From the NCBI GenBank assembly GCA_016214055.1, contig JACRPE010000021.1, forward strand, positions 62,001 to 126,000: a stretch of DNA of 64,000 bases, written 5' to 3'. Under the pieces are notes generated by a model, which was not told where the DNA came from, made no database searches, and saw nothing but the letters and a program-made list of their open reading frames with translations. Made by a program: the position numbers and the translations under genes. Origin of the DNA: Candidatus Roizmanbacteria bacterium (GTDB lineage Bacteria; Patescibacteriota; Microgenomatia; UBA1406; GWC2-37-13). Shown piece after piece: positions 52,561-61,430 of this stretch (position 1 is its first letter; the number at the start of each line of letters is the position of its first letter).

Positions 52561-53640
52561 TAAAGGTTTTTCATTCACAGACTGTGCCCCTTCTTCCAGT
52601 TTTATTTTCTCAGCAGTTTTCATCAGCTGATTAGTGCGTGTGGTTCCAACCATGTTATATTGCTTCGTAAGGGATTCTATCCGCTCTCCGAGTTTATCGA
52701 ATTCCAGGTTATATTTATTAAATTCTTCGACAAACATTTTGATATGACCGATTATTTTCTGAACATTTTTTTGATATTTGAAATTTTCATACGCCTGACT
52801 TACCATACGCAGGATGGCGGTAAAAGTAAACGGACCGGCCAGGACAACCTTTTGCCTCATCGCCTCAACCCACACCTCACTCATGCTCTCGTAAATAAAA
52901 GAGAAAACCATCTCATTGGGAATAAATAATATGACAAAATCAACCGTGTTGTCTTCGGGATTGATGTAGTCCCGGGTGGTAACCTGCTTTATCTTTTCAC
53001 GTACGTCCCTCTCAAACATCTTTTTCAGGTCCGCCTTCACCGATATATCATTTGTTTCCGTCATTTTTTTCAGATTCTGATAGGGAAATTTCGCGTCCAC
53101 ATTGATCTTTGCCTTATTGGGAAGAAAAATAGTAAAGTCAGGGCGCCTCCCCGTGTCCTGTTCCTTATTGAATTCATAATTTTGCCCCCGCACAAACCCG
53201 TTCATCTCAAGAAGGTCCCCTGCAACTTTTTCACCCCACTGCCCCCTCATTTGATTACTCGATAGTACTTTACTCAGGCTTTCGGTCGTCATCTTCAGTT
53301 GGTCTGTCAATTTGCTTTGATTTTTGATCGCTTCATTCAGTTCGCTGAAGGACCCGATTCGCTTTTCTTCCGCATTTCTCAATCTCTGGTCACTTTCTTT
53401 CAACTCCTCATGAATCCGTTTGACCATTTCTCCGATTATTTCTTTTTTATTATCAAGATCAGTTTTTATATCCTGTTTCTCCGACTTTAATTGCTCTTTA
53501 GCCATCATGATAACCTGTTCGTTGGATGACTTGGTGAAACCGGGGAGGGCGGACTTTAATATGAATTGTGTCACGGCAATTCCCACGATAACTGCAACGA
53601 AGATCCCGATAACGACTGCAATAATGATGGTAATAAGCAT
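52552..53640 (-). CDS. rmuC: DNA recombination protein RmuC
   Basis: The protein has 362 residues. An N-terminal hydrophobic helix (ITIIIAVVIGIFVAVIVGIAV) is followed by a coiled coil of about 90 residues, then the RmuC domain. That domain has RGQWGEKVAGDLLEMNGF, RPDFTIFLPNKAKINVDAKFP and DFVILFIPNEMVFSFIYE. RmuC is an inferred nuclease-fold protein that limits recombination at inverted repeats, which is notable because this window is rich in them. A TGGTATGAT box ends 6 nt before the start. Confidence 0.92.
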   Translation of the reverse strand: MLITIIIAVVIGIFVAVIVGIAVTQFILKSALPGFTKSSNEQVIMMAKEQLKSEKQDIKTDLDNKKEIIGEMVKRIHEELKESDQRLRNAEEKRIGSFSELNEAIKNQSKLTDQLKMTTESLSKVLSSNQMRGQWGEKVAGDLLEMNGFVRGQNYEFNKEQDTGRRPDFTIFLPNKAKINVDAKFPYQNLKKMTETNDISVKADLKKMFERDVREKIKQVTTRDYINPEDNTVDFVILFIPNEMVFSFIYESMSEVWVEAMRQKVVLAGPFTFTAILRMVSQAYENFKYQKNVQKIIGHIKMFVEEFNKYNLEFDKLGERIESLTKQYNMVGTTRTNQLMKTAEKIKLEEGAQSVNEKPLLD

Positions 53641-53646
53641 AGCTAT

Positions 53647-53652
53647 ATCATA
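53647..53652 (-). promoter_or_regulatory. Extended -10 box of rmuC, leaderless type
   Basis: TATGAT preceded by TGG on the minus strand forms a TGN-extended -10. It ends 6 nt before the ATG at 53640. It is divergent from the recJ promoter 25 bp away. Confidence 0.55.
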
Positions 53653-53676
53653 CCAAAATGAATTTTTTTATTTTGA

Positions 53677-53682
53677 TACAAT
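53677..53682 (+). promoter_or_regulatory. -10 box of recJ, leaderless type
   Basis: TACAAT ends 7 nt before ATG at 53690. It supports this start rather than the far upstream ORF-track start inside rmuC. Confidence 0.5.
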
Positions 53683-53689
53683 AAACCGT

Positions 53690-55381
53690 ATGAAAATTAC
53701 GTGGAAGAAAGAAATCGGGCCTGGGGAGAAGCCAAGTGCGCAGGAAATCGTAGACATAATCCTTGAGAACAGAAAAATAAAAGATTCAAAAGAGTTTCTC
53801 TCACCAACCTCTCCCTTAGAAATACCACTCACCACTTTTGGTTTCAAAAAAGAATTAGAAAAGACACTCAAGCTCCTTGAAGGGATAAAAAAGGAAAATA
53901 AAATGATAGTCGTCTACACCGATTACGATGCCGACGGAATAACGGGGGGAACTATACTTTGGGAAACGCTTCATATGCTGGGGTTTAAGGTCATGCCCTA
54001 TGTCCCCCACCGCCGTCATGAAGGATATGGGTTTTCGGTAAAAGGAATTGATCGGGTGAAAAAAGAATTTGATCCGTCACTCATCATAAGCGTCGATCAC
54101 GGGATAAGTGGGAAGAAAGAAATCGCCTATGCCGCGAAATTGGGAATAAAAATAATCGTAACCGATCATCATCTAGCTCCCGCAGAACTTCCTGACAAAG
54201 CGGAAAGCATCTTTCACATCCCTGCCCTTTCCGGATCCGGTGTTGCATATTTTTTCGCAAAAGAAGTCTTCAATCATTTTGGAAAAATTTCAAATTTCAA
54301 ATTTCAAATTTCAAATTATTTTAAATCCGATTATCTCGCCCTCGCCGCAATCGGTACCATTGCAGACCTCGTCCCTCTGGTTGGACCATCTAGAAGTGTT
54401 GTGTATCATGGATTAAAAGCTTTTAAAGAAACGAAAAGACAAGGAATAAAACACATTATAAAGGAGGCGGGAATTACGGATAAAGATATTACTCCCTACG
54501 AAGTAGGATTCATCATTGCGCCGAGAATAAATGCAGTTGGAAGACTGGAGCATGCCATTGATGCTTTACGTTTATTATGTACACACAACGATAAACAGGC
54601 GGAGGAAATCGCATCGAAAATGGGGGGGACCAATAAAGAACGTCAGGATCTTGTGACATCCGCGGTTAAACAGGCAAAAGGAATGGTTAAAAAAATAATT
54701 GAAAAGGAGAAGAAACTTCCTCTAATCATTACGTTATCTTCCGAAGAATGGAATGAAGGAATCATCGGGCTTATATCGTCAAAAATTACGGAAAGTTATT
54801 CCCGCCCCTCAATTGTCATGACTAAATCAGATGGCTTTTGGAAAGGATCCGCCCGCTCCATGAACGACTTTCACCTGACGAATTTTTTGAGATCGCTTGA
54901 TACATATCTGATAAGCGTGGGCGGTCATAAAGGCGCCTCCGGATTTTCGATACTTGATGAAAAGAAGGAGGCCTTTTTAAAAAAAGTGCAGACGGCGGCA
55001 AAGAAAATCGTGACGGAAAAAGATTTTGAAAAGAAAGTGGAGGCGGATTTGAAGATTCCCCTTGCCCTGGTGAATATAAAACTGGCACATGAATTAGAAC
55101 GCCTGAGTCCGTATGGAATCGGCAATCCTAATCCTTCATTCATCAGTGAGGTGACAATACTTGAAAAAAAATTATTCGGAAAAAAAAGTGAGCACGTGAA
55201 ACTCTTTGTCAAAGACGCCCATACGGGCTCTTTTCCCATGGAGTTTATATCTTTTTTTAAAGTTGAAGAATATAAAGATATTGACAAAGATCAAAACATC
55301 ACCCTCGTCTATAATTTGGATATAAATAGGTGGAATGGGAGGGAGAGTTTGAGGGGGAGGATTAATTTTTTTATTTCTTAA
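53690..55381 (+). CDS. recJ: Single-stranded-DNA exonuclease RecJ
   Basis: RecJ degrades single-stranded DNA 5' to 3' in repair. The protein has 563 residues from ATG 53690; the track's 653-residue ORF starts inside rmuC. Motifs are YTDYDADGITGGT, PHRRHEGYG, ISVDHGIS, IVTDHHLAP (DHH), AAIGTIADLVPL and INAVGRLEHAIDALRLL. The DHHA1 region has GGHKGASGFSI. A 32-bp AATTTCA array encodes KISNFKFQISN in the loop before YLALAAIGTIAD. It overlaps the convergent PRPP-synthetase-like gene by 11 bp. Confidence 0.94.
   Translation: MKITWKKEIGPGEKPSAQEIVDIILENRKIKDSKEFLSPTSPLEIPLTTFGFKKELEKTLKLLEGIKKENKMIVVYTDYDADGITGGTILWETLHMLGFKVMPYVPHRRHEGYGFSVKGIDRVKKEFDPSLIISVDHGISGKKEIAYAAKLGIKIIVTDHHLAPAELPDKAESIFHIPALSGSGVAYFFAKEVFNHFGKISNFKFQISNYFKSDYLALAAIGTIADLVPLVGPSRSVVYHGLKAFKETKRQGIKHIIKEAGITDKDITPYEVGFIIAPRINAVGRLEHAIDALRLLCTHNDKQAEEIASKMGGTNKERQDLVTSAVKQAKGMVKKIIEKEKKLPLIITLSSEEWNEGIIGLISSKITESYSRPSIVMTKSDGFWKGSARSMNDFHLTNFLRSLDTYLISVGGHKGASGFSILDEKKEAFLKKVQTAAKKIVTEKDFEKKVEADLKIPLALVNIKLAHELERLSPYGIGNPNPSFISEVTILEKKLFGKKSEHVKLFVKDAHTGSFPMEFISFFKVEEYKDIDKDQNITLVYNLDINRWNGRESLRGRINFFIS
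54286..54317 (+). repeat. 32-bp array of the 7-bp unit AATTTCA inside recJ
   Basis: Four and a half perfect copies occur. The reverse complement equals the miaB array at 12833-12864 except for one base. It codes for FKFQISN-type residues in a loop. Confidence 0.8.
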
Positions 55382-56804
55382 GTGGTTTTATTTTGACAAC
55401 CCTATCTTTTCTCGCATAGCGTTTAAGGAATATTCTCCACATTTTGTCCTTTTGTATTGGATCTAAGAAGAATTTTTTATATAGTCTGTCTTCCATCATT
55501 TCTTCAATACTTTTATCCATAAATTTCGTTAATATTTCTCCAGTTGTTGGACCAACCGGAATAATGGTTACATTTGGCATACCCTTAAAGGAGTATTTTG
55601 CTTCAGGGATGGTGTCTGTCATAACAATTCTGTCAACGATGGGGCCATTTGCTTGAGAGCTTAGTGCTGATTCAATATTTTCAACACCAGCTGCAATTTG
55701 ATCAGAGATAGATAAATAATTAGTCAGTCGGTCTCTTTCTCTTATATATTTTCTCCATCTTTTAGATCTTAGTTTTGCGGCTAATACTTCATCATGATCT
55801 GTTAATACATCGGTTATTGTCTGCCAAGCAGGATATGACAGTACTCCATGCGTGGCTATTATAGTGATAGATTTAACACCATATTTATTTTTCAAACTTT
55901 CACATGTTTTTTTCATCGAGCCAAACGTATCAATAATATCGTCATAAATTATGATGTCTTTTCCTTTTAAGTCGTCAGGTGAGCCATAAACCATCATTGA
56001 ATCATTCACCATATTTGGTCCTTTTCTTGTTTTATCGAATGCTACAATATGGGTTGATGGGCTCATTCCAAGCAAATTTGATAAGTGCACACACTGTTGC
56101 AAACTCCCTTTATCCAACGCAACTATTCGTGTATTTTTTGGCTCAATTCGATTTTTATTTTCCTTTTTTGAAAGGTCATCTCTTGTAAAAACTTGTTCTT
56201 TAATGTGCTCAGCAAATAATGGAGCTGCGGTCATCGCAACAGTCCCAATTTTATTTTTTTTAAAATATTTTAAACCTTCCCAACTATGAGGCCCCCAGAT
56301 ATATACTCGTTTGAATTTTTTAAAATCTTCTGCCGCAATCTCTACATTTATGGCTTCCCCTGCTAACTTTTCTTTCGCCTCAGTAATTGTTGCTTTGTCT
56401 TGTCTCATTTCTACATAGATCCCTGCACCATGAACCTCGTCAACCATTGGTAAATTTTTTCCTTCGCGATGAGTCAAAGCATTAAGTAACTGCTTTGTTG
56501 CAAAGGAAACCTTTTCATAGTCACCGAAGTGTGGAGTTAACCAGAACGGAAAAAGGGCTCTTACTGGCGGTCTATCTGTTATGTCATTTTCTCTTCCCCT
56601 ATCGCCTGAAAATCGCACTTGCAACCAAGGAGTTTGGTCTTTGAAATTAGTTTTCATAACCCTGAGAGTTTCCATCTGATTTGATGGAGGAAGAGCGGCT
56701 ACCAGACTATCGATAAAGGCTCCGTATTGATAGAAAATTGGGTGTACAGCAAGTGCAGGAATTGGAGATTCTTTTGAACCATGAAAAACTTCTCTAAAAG
56801 TCAT
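55371..56804 (-). CDS. Long phosphoribosyltransferase / PRPP-synthetase-like protein
   Basis: The protein has 477 residues. The PRPP-binding loop is IIIYDDIIDTFGSM (about residue 285), and IVALDKGSLQQCVHLSNLLG with AFDKTRKGPN resembles ribose-phosphate pyrophosphokinase. SITIIATHGVLSYPA and DRIVMTDTIPE also fit that family. The chain is about 160 residues longer than normal PRPP synthetase, with extra sequence at both ends and an N-terminal half that I cannot align. It could be the cell's PRPP synthetase in an expanded form. It is preceded by a probable nucleotidyltransferase on the same strand. Confidence 0.78.
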   Translation of the reverse strand: MTFREVFHGSKESPIPALAVHPIFYQYGAFIDSLVAALPPSNQMETLRVMKTNFKDQTPWLQVRFSGDRGRENDITDRPPVRALFPFWLTPHFGDYEKVSFATKQLLNALTHREGKNLPMVDEVHGAGIYVEMRQDKATITEAKEKLAGEAINVEIAAEDFKKFKRVYIWGPHSWEGLKYFKKNKIGTVAMTAAPLFAEHIKEQVFTRDDLSKKENKNRIEPKNTRIVALDKGSLQQCVHLSNLLGMSPSTHIVAFDKTRKGPNMVNDSMMVYGSPDDLKGKDIIIYDDIIDTFGSMKKTCESLKNKYGVKSITIIATHGVLSYPAWQTITDVLTDHDEVLAAKLRSKRWRKYIRERDRLTNYLSISDQIAAGVENIESALSSQANGPIVDRIVMTDTIPEAKYSFKGMPNVTIIPVGPTTGEILTKFMDKSIEEMMEDRLYKKFFLDPIQKDKMWRIFLKRYARKDRVVKIKPLKK

Positions 56805-56878
56805 ATATGTTTAGCCCGTATTATACCCCTTTTTTCCAAAAAAACAACTATAAGCTATTGGTCAAAACTGAGGTGTAG

Positions 56879-57442
56879 TTAAAGAAAGAGTTTGTCTTTT
56901 GTAGCTACGAGGGAAATACCAGAGGCATAATCTTCTGAAAGTGCCGCTTGTCTATCTCGATATACTCCAATATCCATTATCCTTCCAGTCTGGCCCATCA
57001 TTTTTCTTATTACCTCAGACAGCTGAGGTGAGGCTTTTTGTAAGCTTCGTTTTATTTTACCGTTTTTTCTATCAACTAGCCCGTACGTCTTCCTTCCTCC
57101 CATTTTAGGAAATTTTCTTTCGGGTAATATGTCGTACGGATCTGCTTGTTTTATTTTTTCAAAAAGAATTTTATCTACTAAGATAAAATCGGTGTCACTT
57201 TCCTTGTCTGGGCTATTTCCCCAACGCGCCAAACTTGTATTTGGATTAAGGGTTCTTCCACCTCTCATACTACCAACAAGGGCAATCAAGCCTACAGGGT
57301 CTTCCAAACAACCCTGCATTTCTTCCATGTATTCAACTGCTTGTTCCATATTACCATTAAACATTCGCTCAAAAGCCCGGTATAGGGTCTCGTGATATTG
57401 ATCATAATCATATGGTAAATTTCCCTCGCCGCCATCTATCAT
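56879..57442 (-). CDS. Possible nucleotidyltransferase-fold protein, unknown
   Basis: The protein has 187 residues. LIALVGSMRGGRT, followed after about 20 residues by KESDTDFILVDK, matches the GS...DXD pattern of the polymerase-beta nucleotidyltransferase fold. A third acidic residue may be the Asp of IMDIGVYRD. No other domain is visible. It lies 74 nt before the PRPP-synthetase-like gene on the same strand. A paired role in nucleotide or ribose metabolism is possible but not shown. Confidence 0.5.
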   Translation of the reverse strand: MIDGGEGNLPYDYDQYHETLYRAFERMFNGNMEQAVEYMEEMQGCLEDPVGLIALVGSMRGGRTLNPNTSLARWGNSPDKESDTDFILVDKILFEKIKQADPYDILPERKFPKMGGRKTYGLVDRKNGKIKRSLQKASPQLSEVIRKMMGQTGRIMDIGVYRDRQAALSEDYASGISLVATKDKLFL

Positions 57443-57475
57443 AAAATTGATTTCTCATTTTACACTAATTCTAGC

Positions 57476-57504
57476 TTGTAAAGAAATGTAATTATTTGTA
57501 TCAT
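57476..57504 (+). promoter_or_regulatory. Promoter of aspS, leaderless type
   Basis: TTGTAA (57476-57481), 17 nt and TATCAT (57499-57504) form a good promoter. The -10 ends 8 nt before the ATG at 57513. Confidence 0.6.
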
Positions 57505-57512
57505 ATACAGAT

Positions 57513-58886
57513 ATGAAAACTTTGGCAATTGCCGATGTCGTGCATAAAATTGGGCAGGAAGTTGAGCTTTACGGCTGGGTGAATATAAAACGCGATCATA
57601 AAAAGATAGTTTTTTTAGATATCCGAGATCGAAGCGGTATCGTGCAGGTTGTTGGTGGAGAAGAATGTAAGGCTCTATCTATTGAAGATGTAGTGAAAAT
57701 AAAAGGGTTGGTCAAAAAAAGACCGGACAAATTGGTGAATGACAAGATCCCAACAGGCTCCGTGGAAATTGAAGTAAAAGAATTGACAATCCTCAGTAAA
57801 GCCCAACCCATGCCATTACCAGTTACCACAGACGGATATGAGATTGACGAGGAAATACGGATGAAATATCGATACCTTGATATTCGTCGCCCTCGCATCA
57901 CAAAGAATTTAGTATTAAGATCGAAATTTATCCAACTTCTCCGCGAATATCTTTTCGAAAAAGGATTCTTGGAGGTTGAAACCCCTATTTTAAGCGAGAC
58001 AACACCTGAAGGAGCACGCGACTTCGTCGTCCCCTCCCGTCTTCAAAAAGGTAAGTTTTATGCTCTCCCCCAGTCACCTCAGCAATATAAACAATTACTT
58101 ATGGTTGCAGGGCTAGAGAAATACTTTCAAATTGCCCGATGCTTCCGAGATGAAGATCCTCGAGCTGACCGGGCATATGGGGAATTTACCCAGCTTGATA
58201 TGGAAATGAGTTTTGTGGAGCGGGAAGATGTGATGCGATTGGTTGAGGACATGATTATAGGCGTCTATCAGAAATTAAACGTTCCCATCAAGCAAAAACC
58301 TTTCCCTGTCTACAATTATCAGGATGCCATCAAACAGTTCGGGGCAGATAAATTTGATTTACGATCCGATGAAGACAAAAAAAATAATGTACAGGCATTT
58401 GCATGGGTGATAAACTTTCCCTTTTTTGAAAAAACGGAAACCGGAGGGTGGACTTTTACTCATAATCCCTTTTCCGCTCCCCTTCCCGAGTTTAAACAAG
58501 ATTTGTTGGATAAAAAAAATATCGGGTCTATTCTCACGTCTCAATACGATTTAGTCTGCAATGGTTATGAGGTTGGGGGAGGCAGTATCCGCGGACATGA
58601 ACCGGCTGTTTTGAAAACAGTGTTTGAAATCATGGGATATGCCGAAAAAGATATCCAACATCAATTCGGTCACATGCTTGAGGCATTTTCTTATGGCGCA
58701 CCTCCTCATGGTGGGATCGCCCCCGGTATTGATCGTTTACTCACTTGTATAACAGGCGAAAAAACTTTGCGGGAAGTTATTCCATTCCCGATGACAAGCG
58801 GAGGAAAAACATCGGTCATGAGTGCTCCATCCACGGTACCCGATGATAAGCTTCAGGAGCTGGGGATTAAAGTCAATACTGATTAA
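57513..58886 (+). CDS. aspS: Aspartyl-tRNA synthetase without the GAD insertion
   Basis: The enzyme charges tRNA-Asp, perhaps also tRNA-Asn. It has 457 residues. The N-terminal OB domain (VELYGWVNIKRDHKKIVFLDIRDRSG) is followed by class II motifs: FLEVETPILSETTPEGARDF, FQIARCFRDEDPRADR (motif 2) and GIAPGIDRLL (motif 3). Bacterial enzymes are usually about 590 residues because of a GAD domain between motifs 2 and 3. Here that segment is much reduced, although the bacterial-type FTQLDMEMSF and ending sequences remain. No gatCAB genes are in view. Confidence 0.93.
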   Translation: MKTLAIADVVHKIGQEVELYGWVNIKRDHKKIVFLDIRDRSGIVQVVGGEECKALSIEDVVKIKGLVKKRPDKLVNDKIPTGSVEIEVKELTILSKAQPMPLPVTTDGYEIDEEIRMKYRYLDIRRPRITKNLVLRSKFIQLLREYLFEKGFLEVETPILSETTPEGARDFVVPSRLQKGKFYALPQSPQQYKQLLMVAGLEKYFQIARCFRDEDPRADRAYGEFTQLDMEMSFVEREDVMRLVEDMIIGVYQKLNVPIKQKPFPVYNYQDAIKQFGADKFDLRSDEDKKNNVQAFAWVINFPFFEKTETGGWTFTHNPFSAPLPEFKQDLLDKKNIGSILTSQYDLVCNGYEVGGGSIRGHEPAVLKTVFEIMGYAEKDIQHQFGHMLEAFSYGAPPHGGIAPGIDRLLTCITGEKTLREVIPFPMTSGGKTSVMSAPSTVPDDKLQELGIKVNTD

Positions 58887-58889
58887 CGT

Positions 58890-59795
58890 ATGCGTACAAA
58901 ACTGGTGGTTTTATTCTTTTTCTTCACCCTCCTTTTTCTCTTTTATCCGGGGGATTCTTACTATTTTCACATCTTTGCCTATAATCGCGAAGTATTTCAT
59001 GACCCCTTAGCTCCCAAAGAAATCAACATTCAACCTATTCCCCGACTCAAGTACCCTACTTCTCCTGATATAACAGCACAAGGAGCATACATTGTAGACA
59101 TCCCCACTTTTACCCCCATCTTTGAACGAAGCGGACATGACCGGTTTTTCCCCGCTTCAACTACAAAAATAGTGACTGCGCTTGTGGTGAATGATATATA
59201 TAACAGCGATGATATATTAACAGTCAAAAAGGCAACATACGAAGGACAGATTATGAATCTCGTATTAGGCGAAAAGATTACTGCAGAAAATCTTCTCTAT
59301 GGCATCCTCGTGCATTCGGCAAATGATGCGGCTTTTACTTTTGCAGAAAATAAAGGATACGATACTTTTATCCGCCTCATGAATGAGAAGGCAAAACAGA
59401 TTCATATGACCGGCTCGTCATTTGAAAACCCTGCGGGCTTAGATAATCCGAATCAATATACTACCCCTTTTGATCTGGCACTCGCCGCCCGTGAACTTTT
59501 AAAAAATAAATATCTTGCCAAATTTGTATCTACGAAAGAAATAGTTATCTCAGATGTTGATTATGTTTATTTTCATAAATTGACAAATGTAAATAAGTTG
59601 TTAGGAGAAATTCACGGGATTGGAGGATTAAAGACAGGATATACGGAAATTGCGGGTGAAAATCTGGTAAGTTTTTACAAGAAAAACGGACATCAATTTA
59701 TCATAGTAATTTTAAAAAGTGAAGATAGATTTAACGATACCAAGAATATTGTCCGCTGGATTGACGACAATGTTACCTACTTCACCGTTGAATAA
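58890..59795 (+). CDS. D-alanyl-D-alanine carboxypeptidase (PBP5-like, family S11)
   Basis: The enzyme trims peptidoglycan stem peptides. It has 301 residues with an N-terminal membrane segment (LVVLFFFFTLLFLFYPG). The three serine-peptidase motifs are present: SXXK as PASTTKIVT, SXN as HSANDA, and KTG as GLKTGYTEIAG. The C-terminal PBP5 beta domain is not visible, so it is a minimal form. It follows aspS by 3 bp and overlaps the convergent gene by 19 bp. Confidence 0.9.
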   Translation: MRTKLVVLFFFFTLLFLFYPGDSYYFHIFAYNREVFHDPLAPKEINIQPIPRLKYPTSPDITAQGAYIVDIPTFTPIFERSGHDRFFPASTTKIVTALVVNDIYNSDDILTVKKATYEGQIMNLVLGEKITAENLLYGILVHSANDAAFTFAENKGYDTFIRLMNEKAKQIHMTGSSFENPAGLDNPNQYTTPFDLALAARELLKNKYLAKFVSTKEIVISDVDYVYFHKLTNVNKLLGEIHGIGGLKTGYTEIAGENLVSFYKKNGHQFIIVILKSEDRFNDTKNIVRWIDDNVTYFTVE

Positions 59796-60853
59796 CTGAG
59801 GATATACTCATCAGTTACTGCCGGAACATATGCGACGAAGTTGAGTTTTTGATTCCAGAATACATAGATGGGCTGCATATATTGCTGATAGGTTTCAGGG
59901 TCATAGTAGGCTAAAAACATATTAGTTATGGGAATTTGTTTATCTTGAATGTCCGCCCCGGCCACAATATATCCGCTTCCCGTTGCAAGCTTTTCAAACG
60001 CTGTTTTTCCGTCGATGATGGGATAGGTACCCACTTGACCTTCTGATTTTTCAAAAAATTGGACCTGTGCTCCGACTACCTGATACCCCTGGTCACCCAT
60101 CTGTACCATGATCACGTAATTTTGACTGTTGTAGTAGTTGGGAGAAACAACCTGATAATCATCAATATTTTTCCGGAAAAAATCTACCTCCACCATGTTT
60201 GCTCCTTTATTGTCTTCCAAAATTGCTGTTTGACTGCTTTCCTTATCATACTGCATGAAGGTGACAATCATCCGCCCCAGAGCTAAATCTTCAGGATAGC
60301 GATCCAGCGATTTGAGGAAGTCAACCGCCTTGTTCTCCGCTGATTCTTTATCCGGAGTACCATTTGTTTCAAACAATTCAGGACTATGCACGATATCCTG
60401 CCTATATTTAAAATTGAAATTGGTTATGTCTATTTCCAATTTTCTTTTACTATCCTGAAAGATGCCTTCTGTTTTTTTTGGTGACAGAACATACTCAAGA
60501 CTTGGTCCTTCAAATCCCAGATTCTTTGCGATGAGGGAAATTTTTTCCTTATACCCAAACCTGAATTTTGTTTCGGGCAAGAGAAATACTTTGGCCGCAT
60601 CCGACGCCGTGACCGGCTCTCCTTCCACCGTATCCATAATGTAAGTATGTCCGGCACTGCTTGATGCCTCTGCAAACTCAATCGGTTTCAGTTCTTTAAA
60701 CACGGGGTTAAGGGTTGATACTTGAGTAGTGTTTAATTGCCCAAAAAGAAGTACGAGCTTGAAAGAGTAGAACAAGATGAGCATGACCACAAAAAGAAGG
60801 ATGACAAAAGGCGCCAATTTACGACTGAAATAAGATACCTCTGTAAGGGTCAT
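59777..60853 (-). CDS. Single-pass membrane protein with large extracellular part, unknown
   Basis: The protein has 358 residues. One hydrophobic helix near the N-terminus (LAPFVILLFVVMLILFYSFKLVLLF) is followed by about 310 soluble residues rich in beta-type sequence. The C-terminal half (GSGYIVAGADIQDKQIPITNMFLAYYD, QPIYVFW) recalls YycH/YycI-type or peptidase-propeptide-like domains only loosely. No catalytic motif is seen. Its start has TATCAT 6 nt upstream and it is divergent from the hydrogenase genes. Confidence 0.6.
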   Translation of the reverse strand: MTLTEVSYFSRKLAPFVILLFVVMLILFYSFKLVLLFGQLNTTQVSTLNPVFKELKPIEFAEASSSAGHTYIMDTVEGEPVTASDAAKVFLLPETKFRFGYKEKISLIAKNLGFEGPSLEYVLSPKKTEGIFQDSKRKLEIDITNFNFKYRQDIVHSPELFETNGTPDKESAENKAVDFLKSLDRYPEDLALGRMIVTFMQYDKESSQTAILEDNKGANMVEVDFFRKNIDDYQVVSPNYYNSQNYVIMVQMGDQGYQVVGAQVQFFEKSEGQVGTYPIIDGKTAFEKLATGSGYIVAGADIQDKQIPITNMFLAYYDPETYQQYMQPIYVFWNQKLNFVAYVPAVTDEYILSYSTVK

Positions 60854-60859
60854 GTATCT

Positions 60860-60865
60860 ATGATA
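60860..60865 (-). promoter_or_regulatory. -10 box of the anchored unknown gene, leaderless type
   Basis: TATCAT on the minus strand ends 6 nt before the ATG at 60853. It lies back to back with the hydrogenase promoter. Confidence 0.45.
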
Positions 60866-60887
60866 GCAGAAATCATATTTGAGATGC

Positions 60888-60893
60888 TACAAT
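60888..60893 (+). promoter_or_regulatory. -10 box of the hydrogenase genes, leaderless type
   Basis: TACAAT ends 7 nt before the ATG at 60901. The ATG at 60892 in the ORF track overlaps this -10 and is therefore unlikely as the start. Confidence 0.5.
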
Positions 60894-60900
60894 GAATTAT

Positions 60901-61386
60901 ATGGCGAAAATCCGAATCGGGTGGTTTACTTTCACGTGTTGTGAAGATTCCACTATCGTCTTTACCGAGCTCCTGAACAAACATTATAAGGAGTGGTTTG
61001 AGAAGTTCGAATTTGTCCACGCTCGGATACTCCAAAAAGACGACTCAAAAGAAATACAACAGATGGATTTTGCTTTTGTGGAAGGGGCAATCAGCTCGGA
61101 TGCACAAGAGACTAAACTCAAGAAAATCAGGGAAATGTCCACAACACTTGTGGCAATTGGGGCATGTGCGGTCACGGGAGCCCCTTCAAATCAACGGAAT
61201 TTCTTCAATGAAATGCAAAAAAAAGAGATTAGAGATGTCCTAGATAAATTCAAATACAAGGATAAGGTTATGAAGTTGTCAGAAGTAGTAAAGGTTGATA
61301 TAGCGGTCCCGGGATGCCCGATGAATGAGCAAATATTTTTGGAACTTATAAAAAAAGTTATAAATAATACCACTCAGTCATCCTGA
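60901..61386 (+). CDS. [NiFe] hydrogenase small subunit-like protein (20-kDa oxidoreductase family)
   Basis: The small subunit carries electrons from the NiFe site. The protein has 161 residues. IGWFTFTCCEDST is the N-terminal cluster motif; its two adjacent cysteines resemble the tandem Cys of complex I NuoB rather than the CXXC of most hydrogenases. FVEGAIS, AIGACAVTGAPS and AVPGCPMNE supply the remaining ligands. Only a proximal cluster can be bound, and no ferredoxin-like extension is present. It is followed by the large subunit. The junction is made of a double hairpin repeat, and its stop codon lies inside that repeat. Confidence 0.85.
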   Translation: MAKIRIGWFTFTCCEDSTIVFTELLNKHYKEWFEKFEFVHARILQKDDSKEIQQMDFAFVEGAISSDAQETKLKKIREMSTTLVAIGACAVTGAPSNQRNFFNEMQKKEIRDVLDKFKYKDKVMKLSEVVKVDIAVPGCPMNEQIFLELIKKVINNTTQSS

Positions 61387-61430
61387 ATTTATTTCAGGAT
61401 CTGGGTAAGATGCTGAAACACGTTCAGCAT
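61380..61430 (+). repeat. Double hairpin repeat at the hydrogenase subunit junction
   Basis: ATCCTGAA-TTTAT-TTCAGGAT (61380-61400) and ATGCTGAA-ACACG-TTCAGCAT (61410-61430) are two perfect 8-bp stems differing by one base pair. The first contains the TGA stop of the small subunit. The last two bases of the second are the first two bases of the ATG at 61429. No T-run follows. From memory, similar CATGCTGAA palindromes are scattered in many environmental bacterial genomes. Confidence 0.75.

Noticed and set aside
53420-53689. N-terminal 90 residues of the ORF-track version of recJ
   Set aside because: They lie antisense inside rmuC. The RecJ family starts near MKITWKKEIG, and a -10 box stands 7 nt before ATG 53690.
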